Shown in pieces: positions 48,518 through 62,312 of a stretch of DNA of 64,000 nt. Location of the stretch: NCBI GenBank assembly GCA_009667805.1, contig CM019071.1:51226101-51290100 (forward strand), written 5' to 3'. The notes beneath the pieces were generated by a model, which was not told the origin of the DNA, searched no databases, and worked only from the letters and a program-made list of their open reading frames with translations. The first letter of the stretch is position 1; the number at the start of each line of letters is the position of its first letter. This DNA comes from Leptobrachium leishanense (Eukaryota > Chordata > Amphibia > Anura > Megophryidae). The translations under genes were made by a program, and so were the position numbers.

Positions 48518-48920
48518 GATTTATCAATGATTCTGGAAACACCCAATGACACTGCGGGCGGGCCAAAGTAGACTTCTGCGAAACCGAGTCAACTGCTAGG
48601 GAATTCTGTCATTTACGATGACGACTTTGCTGACAATGAGGTCATAGCATCACGAAGAAAAGAGCCACAGAGCTAGGATTTACTTCTCGCCCATAACATG
48701 CAAAAATATTGATATCTAGACTGCAGGTTGCTACAATTTTCTTCTTACTTGGCAACATTTTATTCATTCTTCACATGTCTTTGTATGCTTATAACTCTGT
48801 TCTCTATACTGTATCTGAATACCTTTTCGAGATGTTGATTTTCATGCTGTTGTATCAGTGTTCACAACTAATACATATTTATTAATAAAGCTCTATAAAC
48901 TTCATGAAGGCTTTGAATGG
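48518..48920 (+). other. Gene B 3'UTR with AATAAA
   Basis: Sequence after the stop aligns with the copy A sequence at 24387-24480 and 26326-26640. AATAAA at 48894-48899 is the likely poly(A) signal. The alignment stops near 48990, just before a Tc1-like element. Confidence 0.6.
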
Positions 48921-49007
48921 AGATATTGAACCATTGTAACTGAGCAAATAATTATATATAATTATTGTTTCACATATATATGTACAGTGTATATATATGT
49001 ATATATA

Positions 49008-50410
<1,403 letters not shown>

Positions 50411-50465
50411 TATGTGTATCTTGAAGAATGTTCCTTTGGGATCTGAAACGTTGCTGTTTTTCTAA

Positions 50466-51262
50466 CAGGGTTATTCAGAGTGCACCTATATGTCGCCAGC
50501 ACTTCTGGGAATCAAAGTTCCCCGCCCTACGGCTTACGGTGTAATCAGCATTCACCGCAGGGTCCCCTTAGTGCAGGGAAAACCCGACGCAAACCCAAAG
50601 AACACTCGCCGAACACTCATCGAACACTCACCGAAACCTCACCGAAAACCCGCAGAAACCGCCACAAAAGCCAAGCCGAACACGAGGGAAAGAGCCGACA
50701 AGCCAACGAACGGAGTAAAAAAACGTATGTTTCAAAGTGTCAAGAGTGAAACGCTATTTGCAAAAAATATACTGAATGAAGATGTCTGGAATTTACACAT
50801 AAGATCCAATGAATGATAATAAAAAGGTCTGTTACAGAAAAAAGAAAAACGATTAAAAAAGAAAAAGGGAAAAAAAAATCCCTAAAAATTCCCGAAAAAT
50901 GCCTAAAAAATCCGAAAAAAATAAAGAGACTTTTTGCTGCAGATTAAAATAATAAACAGTTTATAAGATATTAGATTAAAACGGGAATTTTTTTAACATT
51001 GAAGCCTATGGGATTCTCCTGAACAAACCTGCCGAATGAGACAACCAAACGGCAGGGCACTTCGGCAACTTTTCACTGCTGTTCGGTGTCTGTGAATAGA
51101 ATAACCATTGCTTCTCTATGGGAGATTTCACTGCCGTCGAACAGGTATCGTACTTGCTGGCAGTTCTGCCTGCTCTTTGAATAGCCGAATGGCCCCGAAA
51201 TGTCACCGTACGCTGAATTTCAGTGTCCTGTTACATTTTGGTGACTTTTCAGAATAAACTCT
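50466..51262. mobile_element. Palindromic-ended MITE, copy 6
   Basis: Begins CAGGGTTATTCAGAG after TAA; the right end is degenerate (near 51262). Interior matches the other copies in reverse orientation. Confidence 0.55.
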
Positions 51263-51343
51263 ATAATTGATACTTTTTTATTTTCATCTAAGCCAGTCCG
51301 TGTGCGTCTCAATCTTTGGGACCTTATGTTGCTGCAGTCATAC

Positions 51344-51467
51344 TGTGCACCAAAGCAAGAAACGTATGGGAAAAACTGGAGTGTGGGGCTTCTTGGCTAT
51401 ATATATGTGTGTCTCCAAGAAGCCCCACACTCCACCTTTTCCCATACGTTACTTGCTTCGGTGCATA
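51344..51467. repeat. Long near-perfect hairpin 2
   Basis: Arms of about 53 bp (51344-51396 and 51415-51467) around an 18-nt loop; left arm holds GGAGTGTGGGGCTTCTTGG. Ideal inverted-repeat geometry. No gene nearby. Confidence 0.88.
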
Positions 51468-51579
51468 AATTTATTTATTTATAAAGAGCAAAAGCTCACC
51501 TGATTACATTATTATAAGCAATTTAAAGAGGCACTGTAAGAGAAAAAATAACCCCTCCCCTTTTATATTGCATTTTTCA

Positions 51580-51595
51580 AATATATATATATACA

Positions 51596-51649
<54 letters not shown>

Positions 51650-51660
51650 TGTATATATGT
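51580..51660. repeat. (AT)n microsatellite
   Basis: Long TA run ending ACTGTATATATG. Confidence 0.9.
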
Positions 51661-51704
51661 ATCCATTAGGCAGCATTCAAGGACTTTGTATGGATAAAAT
51701 TATA

Positions 51705-52594
51705 AAGGGCTATTCAAAGAGATCCGAATGGCTGCCGAAGGTAACCGAACGCTGTTCGGTTACCTTTCTTGGCCATTCGGCTATATCCAGAGAGCAGGCA
51801 GTTTTCCAAATGTTGCGAATTGCCTGCACATACGGTGCCTGTTCGTTACCTGTTCGAGGGCAGTGAATCCCTATAGAGAAGCACTGCTTTGTCTATTCAG
51901 AGAACAAAAACCAGCAGTGAAAAGTTGCCGAAATGCCCTGCCATTCGGTGGCTTCATGCAGCAGATTTATTCAAGCGAATCCCATAGGCTTCAATGTTAA
52001 AAATATTCCCATTTTAGTTCAATATCTAATAAACCGTTTATTATAAAATTCTGCAGCAAAAGTCTCTGTATTTATAGATTGTTTGGGATATTTTAAGCAT
52101 TTTTCAGAATTTTTTTTGCCAAAAATGATTTTCCAATTGCTTTTTTTTTTTAAAAGTGTCTTTTCTTTTTTATGTAACAGCCCTTTTTATTATAAATCAT
52201 TGGATCATATGTAAATTTCAGACATTTTCGCTCAGTAGTTTCTTTGCAAACAGCGTTTCACTTTTCAAACATTCAAGTGTACTGTTTTTTTTTGTCACTC
52301 CATTCGTCTGCGGTGTCGTTTTATTCCGGCAGCTGCTCTGCGCTGTGATTGGCTCCTGCTCGGGTTTTTCGGCCATTTTCGGCGGGGTTTATCCAGATGT
52401 TTTTGCGGGTTTCGGCGTGTATTCGCCTAGGTTTTGCGGTGAGTGTTCGTCGGGTTTGTGGCAACTTTTCCCTGCACTACGACGGCCCTGTGGTGCTTGC
52501 TGAATACACCGCAGGGTCGCCGAAATGGGATCGCCAAATTTGCCGAATGGCACCGAACGTGCAGTGACTTTTCGATTCTCTTTGAATAAGCCTG
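51705..52594. mobile_element. Palindromic-ended MITE, copy 7
   Basis: Begins AAGGGCTATTCAAAGAGATC and ends CTCTTTGAATAAGCCTG, flanked by ATA on both sides (51702-51704, 52595-52597). The 3-bp AT-rich duplication suits a PIF/Harbinger-like origin. Confidence 0.7.
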
Positions 52595-52597
52595 ATA

Positions 52598-53130
52598 GAT
52601 TTTTTTCAAAAATCCATTAAAAAAATCCAACGTTTAGGCTCCTAAGAACCTTTTCAAAGGAAAAAAACACGAGACCTTTAAACGGCAAAAGTCAACGCTC
52701 CCCACCTATGCTGTTCCGGTATGACGGGAGACTATACCTCGCTGATACCTCGCTGATTCCAGAAGTGGCCCATCCCACACTCACACCGCACGGGTACAGA
52801 ACATGAACCATGATGCCCCACAATGCGTTGCCATGGAAACCCATGCAGAACCAACAGTAGAGTTGCATATACTAGGGGGATCATGCATTACATTAATACA
52901 AATAAAATGTTACGAAGATAAAACCAAGAGCCAACATATTTGCAACATAGGGGAATTTAAAGAGTTGGAAAAGTATCATTGGACCATATCCGATACAATA
53001 GAGTAAGTAATGAATGGTTATTAGAGGTGTGCATTTGTTTCGTAATGAATTCGCAATTTGTTTGAAGATTTGTTACTTCCGAAATATCAAATTGATTTAA
53101 TCTGCATTGAAATGAAACCGAAATGATATA
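52598..53130. other. No gene seen; start of a hAT-like repeat
   Basis: 52600-53030 has no recognised feature. 53032 begins TAGAGGTGTGCATTTG, a hAT-type terminus; this repeat is then split by Tc1 copy 3 and resumes at 56307. Its right end was not identified. Confidence 0.4.
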
Positions 53131-53516
53131 CAGTTGTGTTCAAAATTATTCAACCCCCAATGCTGTAAAGGGTTTTAGGGAATTTAGTGTACATTTGTAA
53201 TTGTATTCAGAATGAAATCCTACAAGGACTTTTTAAAGAACCATATGCAACTAAAATGACATCAATTGGTTTTGTAATACAGTAGTAAATGTTTCTTTTG
53301 TGAATTCTTCATTGACACAATTATTCAACCCCTTAAAGACTACCACTCTGAAGAACAGAGGTTCATTCAAGTGTTTTCAATCAGGTATTGAAAACACCTG
53401 TGGATGTCACGGAGCAGCAATAAAGCATAATAAGCACCAATTAGGCAGCTTTAAAATGACTGTGATACTCAGCTCCTTCTAGACATTTACTGGTGTGGTT
53501 ACAAACATGGTGAAGT

Positions 53517-54527
53517 CAAGAGAATGGTACAGGAAGACAAGAGAAGAGGGTGATTACTCTTCACAGGAAGGGCAATGGCTATAAGAAGATTGCAAAGATG
53601 TTAAACATACCAAAGAGACCATAGGAAGCATCATTCGCAAATTCAAGGCAAAGGGCACTGTTGAAACGCTACCTGGTCGTGGCAGAAAGAAGATGCTGAC
53701 TTCGACTGCTGTGCGCTACCTGAAGCGTAGAGTGGAGAAAAGTCCCCGTGTGACTGCTGAGGAACTGAGAAAAGATTTGTCAGATGTGGGTACTGAAGTT
53801 TCAGCTCAGACAATACGGCGCACACTGCGTAATGAAGGCCTCCATGCCAGAACTCCCAGGCGCACCCCCTTGCTGTCTACAAAGAATAAGAAGAGTCGAC
53901 TGCAGTATGCCAAAAGTCATGTGGACAAACCACAGAAGTTTTGGTATAGTGTTCTGTGGACTGATGAAACAAAATTAGAACTGTTTGGGCCCATGGATCA
54001 ACGCTATGTTTGGAGGAGGAAGAACAAGGCCTATGAAGAAAGAACACCTTGCCTACTGTGAAGCATGGCGGGGGGTCAATCATGCTTGGGGCTGTTTTGC
54101 TTCTGCAGGTACAGGGAAGCTTCAGCGTGTGCAAGGTACCATGAATTCTCTTCAGTACCAGGAGATATTGGATGACAATGTGATGCAGTCCGTCACAAAC
54201 CTGAGGCTTGGGAGACGTTGGACCTTTCAACAGGACAATAATCCCAAGCATACCTCCAAGTCCACTAGAGCATGGTTGCAGATTAAAGGCTGGAACATTT
54301 TGGAGTGGCCATCGCAGTCACCTGACTTAAATCCGATTGAGAACCTCTGGTGGGACTTAAAGAAAGCAGTTGCAGTGCGCAAGCCTAAGAATGTGACTGA
54401 ACTGGAGGCTTTTGCCCATGACGAATGGGCGAAGATACCCGTAGATCGCTGCAAGACACTTGTGCCAAGCTATGCTTCACGTTTAAAAGCTGTTATAACT
54501 GTAAAAGGATGTTGTACTAAGTACTAA
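53517..54527 (+). pseudogene. Tc1-like transposase 3, frameshifted
   Basis: From ATG 53517 (MVKSREWYRKTREEG). Early frameshifts follow, then a long open stretch with the DNA-binding region (GRGRKKMLTSTAVRYLKRRV, RTPRRTPLL) and the first catalytic motif WTDETKLELFG. Frames shift near 54045 and 54092. The last frame holds QQDNNPKHTSK and [17 protein letters not shown], ending KGCCTKY. All three catalytic positions survive on paper, but the protein cannot be made. Confidence 0.88.
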
Positions 54528-54799
54528 GATTGAATGTCACTTGGGGGTTGAATAAAACTGATATTGATGTGAGCACAGAAAAGACATTTGTGGTTATTTC
54601 ATTATAAATGTTACTAGGTGGAAAGCCTGCCCAGAGGGCAGTCTATTGTTAAGCGAAGCAGCTACGCGCGCATCCTGTAGAGCTGGATGCGCTCAGAGCA
54701 GACGGCGATAGGCAGTGGCGTAGCGTGGGTTGTCAGCGCCCGGGGCCAGCCAAGAATTGTGCCCCCCCCCCAACCTGTGGACACGTTATCGATATTGCC

Positions 54800-55690
54800 C
54801 CAGCCAGCTCACACATGGATACTGCCCCAGCTCACACATGGATATTGCCCCAGCTCACACATGGATATTGCCCCAGCTCACACATGGATATGCCCCAGCT
54901 CACACATGGATATGCCCCAGCTCATGGATATGCCCCAGCTCACACATGGATATGCCCCAGCTCACACATATGCCCCAGCTCATGGATATGCCCCAGCTCA
55001 CACATGGATATTGCCCCAGCTCACACATGGATATGCCCCAGCTCACACATGGATATGCCCCAGCTCACACATGGATTTGCCCCAGCAGCTCATGAATATA
55101 CTGCCCCAGCACATGGAAATACTGCCCCAGCTCATGGATATTGCCCCAGCTCATGGATATACTGCCCCAGCTCATGGATATACTGCCCCAGCTCATGGAT
55201 ATATGCCCCAGCTCATGGATATACTGCCCCAGCTCATGGATATACTGCCCCAGCTCATGGTTATATTGTCCCAGCTCATGGATATACTGCCCCAGCTCAT
55301 GGATATATGCCCCAGCTCATGGATATACTGCCCCAGCTCATGGATATATGCCTCAGCTCATGGATATACTGCCCCAGCTCATGGATATACTGCCCCAGCT
55401 TGTGGATATACTGCCCCAGCACGTGGATATACTGCCCCAGCTTGTGGATATACTGCCCCAGCTCATGGATACTGCCCCAGCTCATGGATACTGCCCCAGC
55501 ACATGGATATACTGCCCCAGCTCATGGATATTGCCCCAGCTCGTGGATATACTGCTCCAGCTCGTGGATGTACTGCCCCAGCTCGTGGATGTACTGCCCC
55601 AGCTCGTGGAGATACTGCCCCAGCTCGTGGAGATACTGCCCCAGCTCATGGATATACTGCCCCAGCTCGTGGATATACTGCCCCCCAAGC
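54800..55690. repeat. 21-bp minisatellite
   Basis: Unit CTCATGGATATACTGCCCCA plus G, with an early variant CACACATGGATATTGCCC. Multiples of three keep several frames open (false 220-396-codon frames repeating MDILPQL). Confidence 0.92.
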
Positions 55691-55798
55691 TCTCATGGAT
55701 ATGGCCCAGCTCAGACCCCAGACCAGACATGGGGCGGCTGTTCGAATGCTCTATCGGCATTCGGACAGCCGCCCCTGGAGCTCCGGCATACTTACCTG

Positions 55799-55935
55799 CC
55801 TGAGCGGCGAAGGGAAAGTTTCCCCGCTTCCGCTCATTGAAGGACCCAAGCCGCAGTCATGTGGGACTCCCACGTGACCGCGGCTTGGGTCCTTCAAAGA
55901 GCGGAAGCGAGGAAACTTTCCCTTCGCCGCTCAGG
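55799..55935. repeat. Long near-perfect hairpin 3
   Basis: Arms 55799-55866 and 55868-55935, about 68 bp each with almost no loop. Left arm holds GAGCGGCGAAGGGAAAG, right arm CTTTCCCTTCGCCGCTC. Confidence 0.9.
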
Positions 55936-56306
55936 GGTTGGATGCGTGCGGCAGCCGGGTAGAGGCTGTGAGCGCATCCGGCTCTACAGGATGCGTGCGC
56001 AGCCTCTACCTGGCTGCTGCGTGTGCATCTTGTAACCGCCGCGGCGAGCGCACAGCCGGCTCGTGCCGCGGCGGTTGCATGCGCGCGCAGCCAACCGCCA
56101 CTGGTTGCGCACGCATGCGCAGAGGAGGCTTGGCGACGGACACGCCAAGCCTTACTCTTTTATAGTATAGGATGTTATATTTGTCTGACCTACACGTGCC
56201 TCTTTGATTTAATTGTAAGCAAGATGACTGAATGATCAAAATCAATGTCAAACTGGCCAAAACACTCAATTTCAGTGGGGGTTGAATAATTTTGAACACA
56301 ACTGTA

Positions 56307-56779
56307 TAAATTGATTCGTTATAATGTTTCACAAGAGAACCGTTGATTAAATGATTCCTGAGCAGGATTTGATTCATCTGGGTTTTATTTAGTGATCAGA
56401 AGTTCGAATAAATATCAACTATTGAATCGATCCCAACTTACAACACAAGTCAGTACTAAAGCAAACAACATTATGAAACGTTTCAGTTTAGTTTGACTGT
56501 TTCACTGTTTCACAAAGCGTCTGGAAGTGTGGATGCGATGGCGAAATGCATGTGATGCTGCTTGACTGGCTGCCTGGAACTCCTTGCAGCTACTTGGTGT
56601 AAAAACATGTGACAAGGAAATAAACACAACAAAAAGAGAAAACAATTGGAGGTATTTTTTTTCCATTTAAGAAAAATAAGTTCTCTTGACAGGTTTTGGG
56701 TTAAGGGTGTAGAGAATTCCAGACACGCAAACAGATGAAAGACAGACAAACAAATCAATAGGTAGTCAGACTGCGAGTA
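56307..56779. other. AT-rich sequence, no gene seen
   Basis: Likely continuation of the hAT-like repeat interrupted at 53131, then unclassified DNA. Confidence 0.35.
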
Positions 56780-57960
56780 TTTATTATTATTATTCTTTAT
56801 TTATAAAGCGCCAGCATATTCCGCAGCGCTGTACAATAGGCACAGTATAGACGGGTTACAATACATTGAACAACATTTGACAAACAGTACAGGAGGAGAT
56901 GAGGGCCCTATTCCCGTAGGAACTCACAATCTAGAGGGGTTGGGGTTGGAAACAGGAGGAGAGGACTGTAAGGTGAGAGTGATTGATGGTTGCGTCAGTG
57001 AGTTGGGTGGTAGGCTTCCCTAAATAGGAACGTTTTAAGGGAGCGTTTGAAAGAAGAGAAATTAGGAGAAAGTCTGACCGTACGAGGGAGAGCGTTCCAG
57101 AGAATGGGGGCTGCGCGTGTGAAGTCCTGCAGTCTATCATGGGAAGAGGTAATGCGGGGAGAAGCTAGGCGCAGGTCACTGTTTGACCTTAGGGAGCGGG
57201 CTGGGGTGTATTTGGTGATTAGTGAGGACAGGTAGTGGGGAGCTGAGTTAGTGAGGGTTTTGTAGGTAAGGATAAGGATTTTGAACTTAATTCTGCAGTG
57301 GATGGGGAGCCAGTGAAGGGACTCGCAGAGGGGAGCGGCAGAGACAGAGCGGCGGGTGAGGTGAATTAGCCTGGTGGAGGTGTTCAGGATGGATTGTAGG
57401 GGGGAGAGGCGGGACAGAGGGAGGCCAGATAAGAGATTATTGCAATAGTCGAGTCGGGAGATTACCAGGGCGTGTATGAGTTGTTTTGTGGTGACAGCGG
57501 TAAGAAATGGCCGAATTCTGGAAATATTACGCAATTGGTAGCGGCAGGAGGAGGAAAGAGACTTGATGTGGAGGATGAAGGAAAGAGCAGAGTCAAGTGT
57601 AACTCCATAACAGCGAACTTGGTTTGATGGGGAGATGGTGATACCCTCCACCGTGATAGAGAAGTCAGGAGGTGGGGAGGCATTGGAGGGAGGAATAAGT
57701 AGGAGTTCAGTCTTAGACATGTTGATCTTTAGGTGGTGGGAGGCCATCCAGGAGGAGATGCCAGATAAACAGTCACTGACTTTTGAAAGGACAGGGGGAG
57801 AGAGATCAGGGGTAGAGAGCTAGATCTGAGTGTCATCAGCGTAGAGGTGGTAATTAAAGCCAAAGATGTTGATGATTTTGCCCAGGGAGGAGGTATAGAT
57901 GGAAAAGAGCAGAGGACCAAGGACAGAGCCTTGAGGTACACCAACAGATAAAGGCAATGA
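56780..57960 (-). mobile_element. L2-like LINE, 3' part
   Basis: Minus-strand element with its 3' (TAA)n and TTTATAAAGCGCCAGC tail at 56780-56820. The 5' end is truncated near 57960. Confidence 0.85.
56995..57950 (-). pseudogene. L2 reverse transcriptase, C-terminal part
   Basis: Reads [22 protein letters not shown], a stop at about 57821, then 250 open codons. These contain MASHHLKINMSKTELLLI, LDSALSFILHIKSL, SRLDYCNNLLSGLP and SLHWLPIHCRIKFKILI, ending FLFREAYHPTH. The palm motif and thumb/C-terminal signature fit L2-type non-LTR elements. The endonuclease and N-terminal palm are missing. Confidence 0.83.
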
Positions 57961-58059
57961 AGAGGAAGAGTTACCAGCAAAGGACACAGAGAAGGACCTG
58001 TTGGATAAATAGGAGTCAACCCCCAGGAGTCAACCCCCAGAGTACATCTGTTAACCCCT

Positions 58060-60035
58060 CTATCTATGTCATTTTTTTTCTTTCTTTCTCACTTTCTTTC
58101 TTCTTCAGACTGTATCAGCATTATGCTTCTTTCCCACTTTCTCTCCTTTATCTTTCCTTTCTCTGTCTGTTTCTAATTCTCCCCTCTCTCTCTCCTTCAC
58201 ATTCACAATCTCCTTCTCTCTTTCTCTCTCACTCTCCTTCACTCTCTCTCCCTCTCTCACTCTTTCTCTCCCTTTCTCTCTCTCTTCATCCTGCACTCTC
58301 TCCCTCTCTCCTTTTCACTCTCTCTGTATCTCTCTTTTTCTCTAGTTCTCCCTCTATCCTTTTATCTCCCTCTTTATCTCCCTCTCTCTCCCTATCTTTC
58401 TCTCCCTATCTTTCTCTCCCTCTCTTTCTCTCCCTCTCTCTTTCTCTCGTTCTCCCTATCTTTCTCTCCCTCTCTCTCCCTCTCTTTCTCTCCCTCTCTC
58501 TCCCTCTCTTTCTCTCCCTCTCTTTCTCTACCTCTCTCTTTCTCTCCCTCTCTCTTTCTCTCATTCTCCCTATCTTTCTCTCCCTCTCTCTCCCTCTCTC
58601 TCCCTCTCTTTCTCTCCCTCTCTTTCTCTCCCTCTCTCTCCCTCTCTTTCTCTCCCTCTCTTTCTCTCCCTCTCTCTTTCTCTCGTTTTCCCTATCTTTC
58701 TCTCCCTCTCTCTCCCTCTCTTCTCTCCTTCTCTTTCTCTCCCTCTCTTTCTCTCCCTCTCTTTCTCTCCCTCTCTCTTTCTCTCGTTTTCCCTATCTTT
58801 CTCTCCCTCTCTCTCCCTTTCTCTCCCTCTCTCTCCCTATCTTTCTCTCCCTCTCTTTCTCTCCTTCTCTTTCTCTAACTCGCTCTCTCTGTCTCTCTTT
58901 CTCTCCTTCTCTTTCTCTCCCTCACGCTCTCTTTCTCTCCCTCGCTCTCTCTGTCTATCCCTCGCTCTCTCTGTCTCTCCCTCTCTCCCTCGCTCTCTAT
59001 GTCTCTCCCTCTCTCTCCCTCGCTCTCTCTGCTGTCTCTCCTCGCTCTCTCTGCTGTCTCTCCCTCGCTCTGTCTCTCCCTCTCTCTCTCTGTCTCTCCC
59101 TCACTCCCTCTCTCTCCCTCGCTCTCTCTGTCTATCCCTCGCTCTCTCTGTCTCTCCCTCTCTCCCTCGCTTTCTCTGTCTCTCCCTCTCTCTCCCTCTC
59201 TCTCTGTCTCTCCCTCTCTCCCTCTCTCTCCCTTGCTCTCTCTGTCTCTCCCTCGCTCTCTCTGTCTCTTCTCTCTCTCTCTCTCTGTCTCTCTCTCTGT
59301 CTCTCCCTCACTCCCTCTCTCTCCCTCTCTCTGTCTTTCCCTCACTCCCTATCTCTCCCTCTCTCTCTCTGTCTCTCCCTCACTCCCTCTCTCTCCCTCG
59401 CTCTCTCTGTCTATCCCTCGCTCTCTCTGTCTCTCCCTCTCTCCCTCGCTCTCTCTGTCTCTCCCTCACTCCCTCTCTCTCTCCCTCGCTCTCTCTGTCT
59501 CTCCCTCACTCCCTCTCTCTCTCCCTCGCTCTCTCTGTCTCTCACTCCCTCTCTCCCTCGCTCTCTCTGTCTCTCCCTCACTCCCTCTCTCTCCCTCGCT
59601 CGCTGTGTCTCTCCCTCGCTCTGTCTCTCCCTCTCTCCTTCACTCGTTCTGTCTCTCCCTCGCTCTCTGTGTCTCCCTCTCTCGCTCTGTCTCTCCCTCG
59701 CTCTCTCTGTCTTTCCCTCGCTCTCTCTGTCCTCGCTCTCTGTCTCTCTCTCGCTCTCTCTGTCTCTCCTTCGCTCTCTCTGTCTCTCCCTCACTCCCTC
59801 TCTCTCCCTCGCTCTCTCTCCCTCACTCCCTCTCTCTCTCCCTCACTCTCTCTGTCTCTCCCTCGCTTTCTCTGTCTCTCCCTCACTCCCTCTCTCTCTC
59901 CCTCGCGCTCTCTGTCTCTCTCTCACTCCCTCTCTCTCCCTCCCTCTCTCTGTCTCTCCCTTACTCCCTCTCTCTCCCTCTCTCTGTCTCTCCCTCGCTC
60001 TCTCTGTCTCTCCCTCACTCCCTCTCTCTCCCTCG

Positions 60036-60066
<31 letters not shown>

Positions 60067-62312
60067 TCTCTCTCCCTCACTCCTCTCTCTCTCCCTCGCT
60101 CTCTCTGTCCTCACTCTCTGTCTCTCCCTCGCTCTCTCTGTCTCTCCCTCACTCCCTCTCTCCCTCGCTCTCTCTGTCTCTCCCTCACTCCCTCTCTCTC
60201 CCTCGCTCGCTGTGTCTCTCCCTCGCTCTGTCTCTCCCTCTCTCCCTCACTCGTTCTGTCTCTCCCTCACTCGCTCTGTCTCTCCCTTGCTCTCTGTCTC
60301 TCCCTCTCTCCCTCGCTCTCTCTGTCTTTCCCTCGCTCTCTCTGTCCTCACTCTCTGTCTCTCTCTCGCTCTCTCTGTCTCTCCCTCACTCCCTCTCTCT
60401 CCCTCGCTCTCTCTCCATCACTCCCTCTCTCTCCCTCACTCTCTCTGTCTCTCCCTCGCTTTCTCTGTCTCTCCCTCACTCCCTCTCTCTCTCCCTCGCG
60501 CTCTCTGTCTCTCTCTCGCTCTCTCTCTGTCTCTCCCTCACTCCCTCTCTCTCCCTCCCTCTCTCTGTCTCTCCCTTACTCCCTCTCTCCCTCTCTCTCT
60601 GTCTCTCCCTCACTCCCTCTCTCTCTCCCTCGCTCTCTCTCTCCCTCCCTCTCTCTGTCTCTCCCTCACTCCCTCTCTCTCTCCATCGCTCTCTGTCTCT
60701 CCCTCGCTCTCGCTCTCTCTGTCTCTCCCTCACTCCCTCGCTCTCCCTCGCTCTCTCTGTCTCTCCCTCTCTCTCTCTGTCTCTCCCTCGCTCGGTCTGT
60801 CTCTCCCTCACTCCCTCTCTCTCCCTTGCTCTCTCTGTCTCTCCCTCGCTCTCCCTCTCTCCCTCTCTCTCCCTCTCTCCCTCGCTCGCTGTCTCTCCCT
60901 CTCTCCCTCGCTCGCTCTGTCTCTCCCTCGCTCTCTCTGTCTCTCCCTCGCTCTCTCTGTCTCTCCCTCACTCCCTCTCTCTCCCTCACTCTCTCTGTCT
61001 CTCCCTCGCTCTCTCTGTCTCTCCCTCACTCCCTCTCTCTCCCTCGCTCTCTCTGTCTCTCCCTTGCTCTCTCTGTCTCTCCCTCACTCCCTCAATCCCT
61101 CTCTCTCCCTCACTCTCTCTGTCTCTCCCTCTCTCTCCCTCTCTCCCTCGCTCGCTGTCTCTCCCTCTCTCCCTCGCTCGCTCTGTCTCTCCCTCGCTCT
61201 CTCTGTCTCTCCCTCGCTCTCTCTGTCTCTCCCTCTCCCTCACTCTCTCGCCCTCACTCCCTCTCTCTCCCTCTCTCCTCTCTCTCTCTCCCTCACTCCC
61301 TCTCTCTCTCCCTCACTCTCTCTGTCTCTCCCTCGCTCTCTCTGTCTCTCCCTCACTCCCTCTCTCTCCCTCGCTCTCTCTGTCTCTCCCTTGCTCTCTC
61401 TGTCTCTCCCTTGCTCTCTCTGTCTCTCCCTTGCTCTCTCTGTCTCTCCCTTACTCCCTCTCTCCCTCGCTCTCTCTTTCTCCCTCACTCCCTCTCTCTC
61501 TCCCTCGCTCTCTCTGTCTCTCCCTCACTCCCTCTCTCTCTCCCTCGCTCTCTGTCTCTCCCACGCTCTCTCTGTCTCTCCCTCACTCTCCCTGTCTCTC
61601 CCTCACTCCCTCTCTCCCTCGCTCTCTCTGTCTCTCCCTCGCTCTCTCTCCCTCGCTCGCTGTCTCTCCCTCTCTTTCCCTCTCTCCCTCACTCGCTCTG
61701 TCTCTCCCTCGCTCGCTCTGTCTCTCCCTCACTCTCTCTGTCTCTCTGTCTCTCCCTCTCTCTCCCTCGCTCTCTCTGTCTCTCCCTCGCTCTCTGTCTC
61801 TCCCTCACTCCCTCTCTCTCTCCCTCGCTCTCTCTGTCACTCCCTCGCTCTTCCTGTCTCTCCCTCTCTCTCCCTCGCTCTCTCTGTCTCTCCCTCACTC
61901 CCTCTCTCTCCCTCGCTCTCTCTGTCTCTCCCTCACTCCCTCTCTCTCCCTCGCTCTCTGTCTCTCCCTCACTCCCTCTCTCTCCCTCGCTCTCTCTGTC
62001 TCTCCCTCACTCCCTCTCTCTCCCTCGCTCTCTCTGTCTCTCCCTCACTCCCTCTCTCTCCCTCGCTCTCTGTCTCTCCTTCACTCCCTCTCTCTCCCTC
62101 GCTCTCTCTGTCTCTCCCTCACTCCCTCTCTCTGTCCCTCGCTCTCTCTGTCTCTCCCTTGCTCTCTCTGTCTCTCCTTCACTCCCTCTCTCTGTCCCTC
62201 GCTCTCTCTGTCTCTCCCTCGCTCTCTCTGTCTCTCCCTCGCTCTCTCTGTCTCTCCCTTGCTCTCTCTGTCTCTCCCTCACTCCCTCTCTCTCCCTCGC
62301 TCTCTCTGTCTT
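58060..62312. repeat. Pyrimidine-only satellite, 4.2 kb
   Basis: Almost purely C and T on the plus strand with sparse G and A. Early part is CTCTCCCTCTTT-like; from 58900 on, units of about 18-40 bp combine CGCTCTCTCTGTCTCTCCCT and CACTCCCTCTCTCT. Stop codons are rare in such sequence, so frames up to 1464 codons of Ser/Leu/Pro appear; these are artefacts. May form triplex (H-DNA). Confidence 0.95.

Larger units (their letters stand above)
54614..56171. mobile_element. GC-rich insertion in Tc1 copy 3
   Basis: Flanked by ATGTTA on both sides. Contains CAGTGGCGTAGCGTGGG (54713), a hAT-like start I recall from vertebrate repeats, a 21-bp minisatellite (54800-55690), a large hairpin (55799-55935) and CpG-rich sequence to 56150. 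No protein recognised; probably composite. Confidence 0.5.
53131..56304 (+). mobile_element. Tc1-like transposon 3, carrying a large insertion
   Basis: TA duplications at 53129-53130 and 56305-56306. Inverted ends CAGTTGTGTTCAAAATTATT and its complement. A 1.56-kb insertion (about 54614-56171) with flanking ATGTTA splits the 3' part after the transposase. Confidence 0.9.

Noticed and set aside
54687..55877. Three overlapping plus frames, up to 396 codons
   Set aside because: Produced by the 21-bp minisatellite; repeated MDILPQL has no family match that I know.
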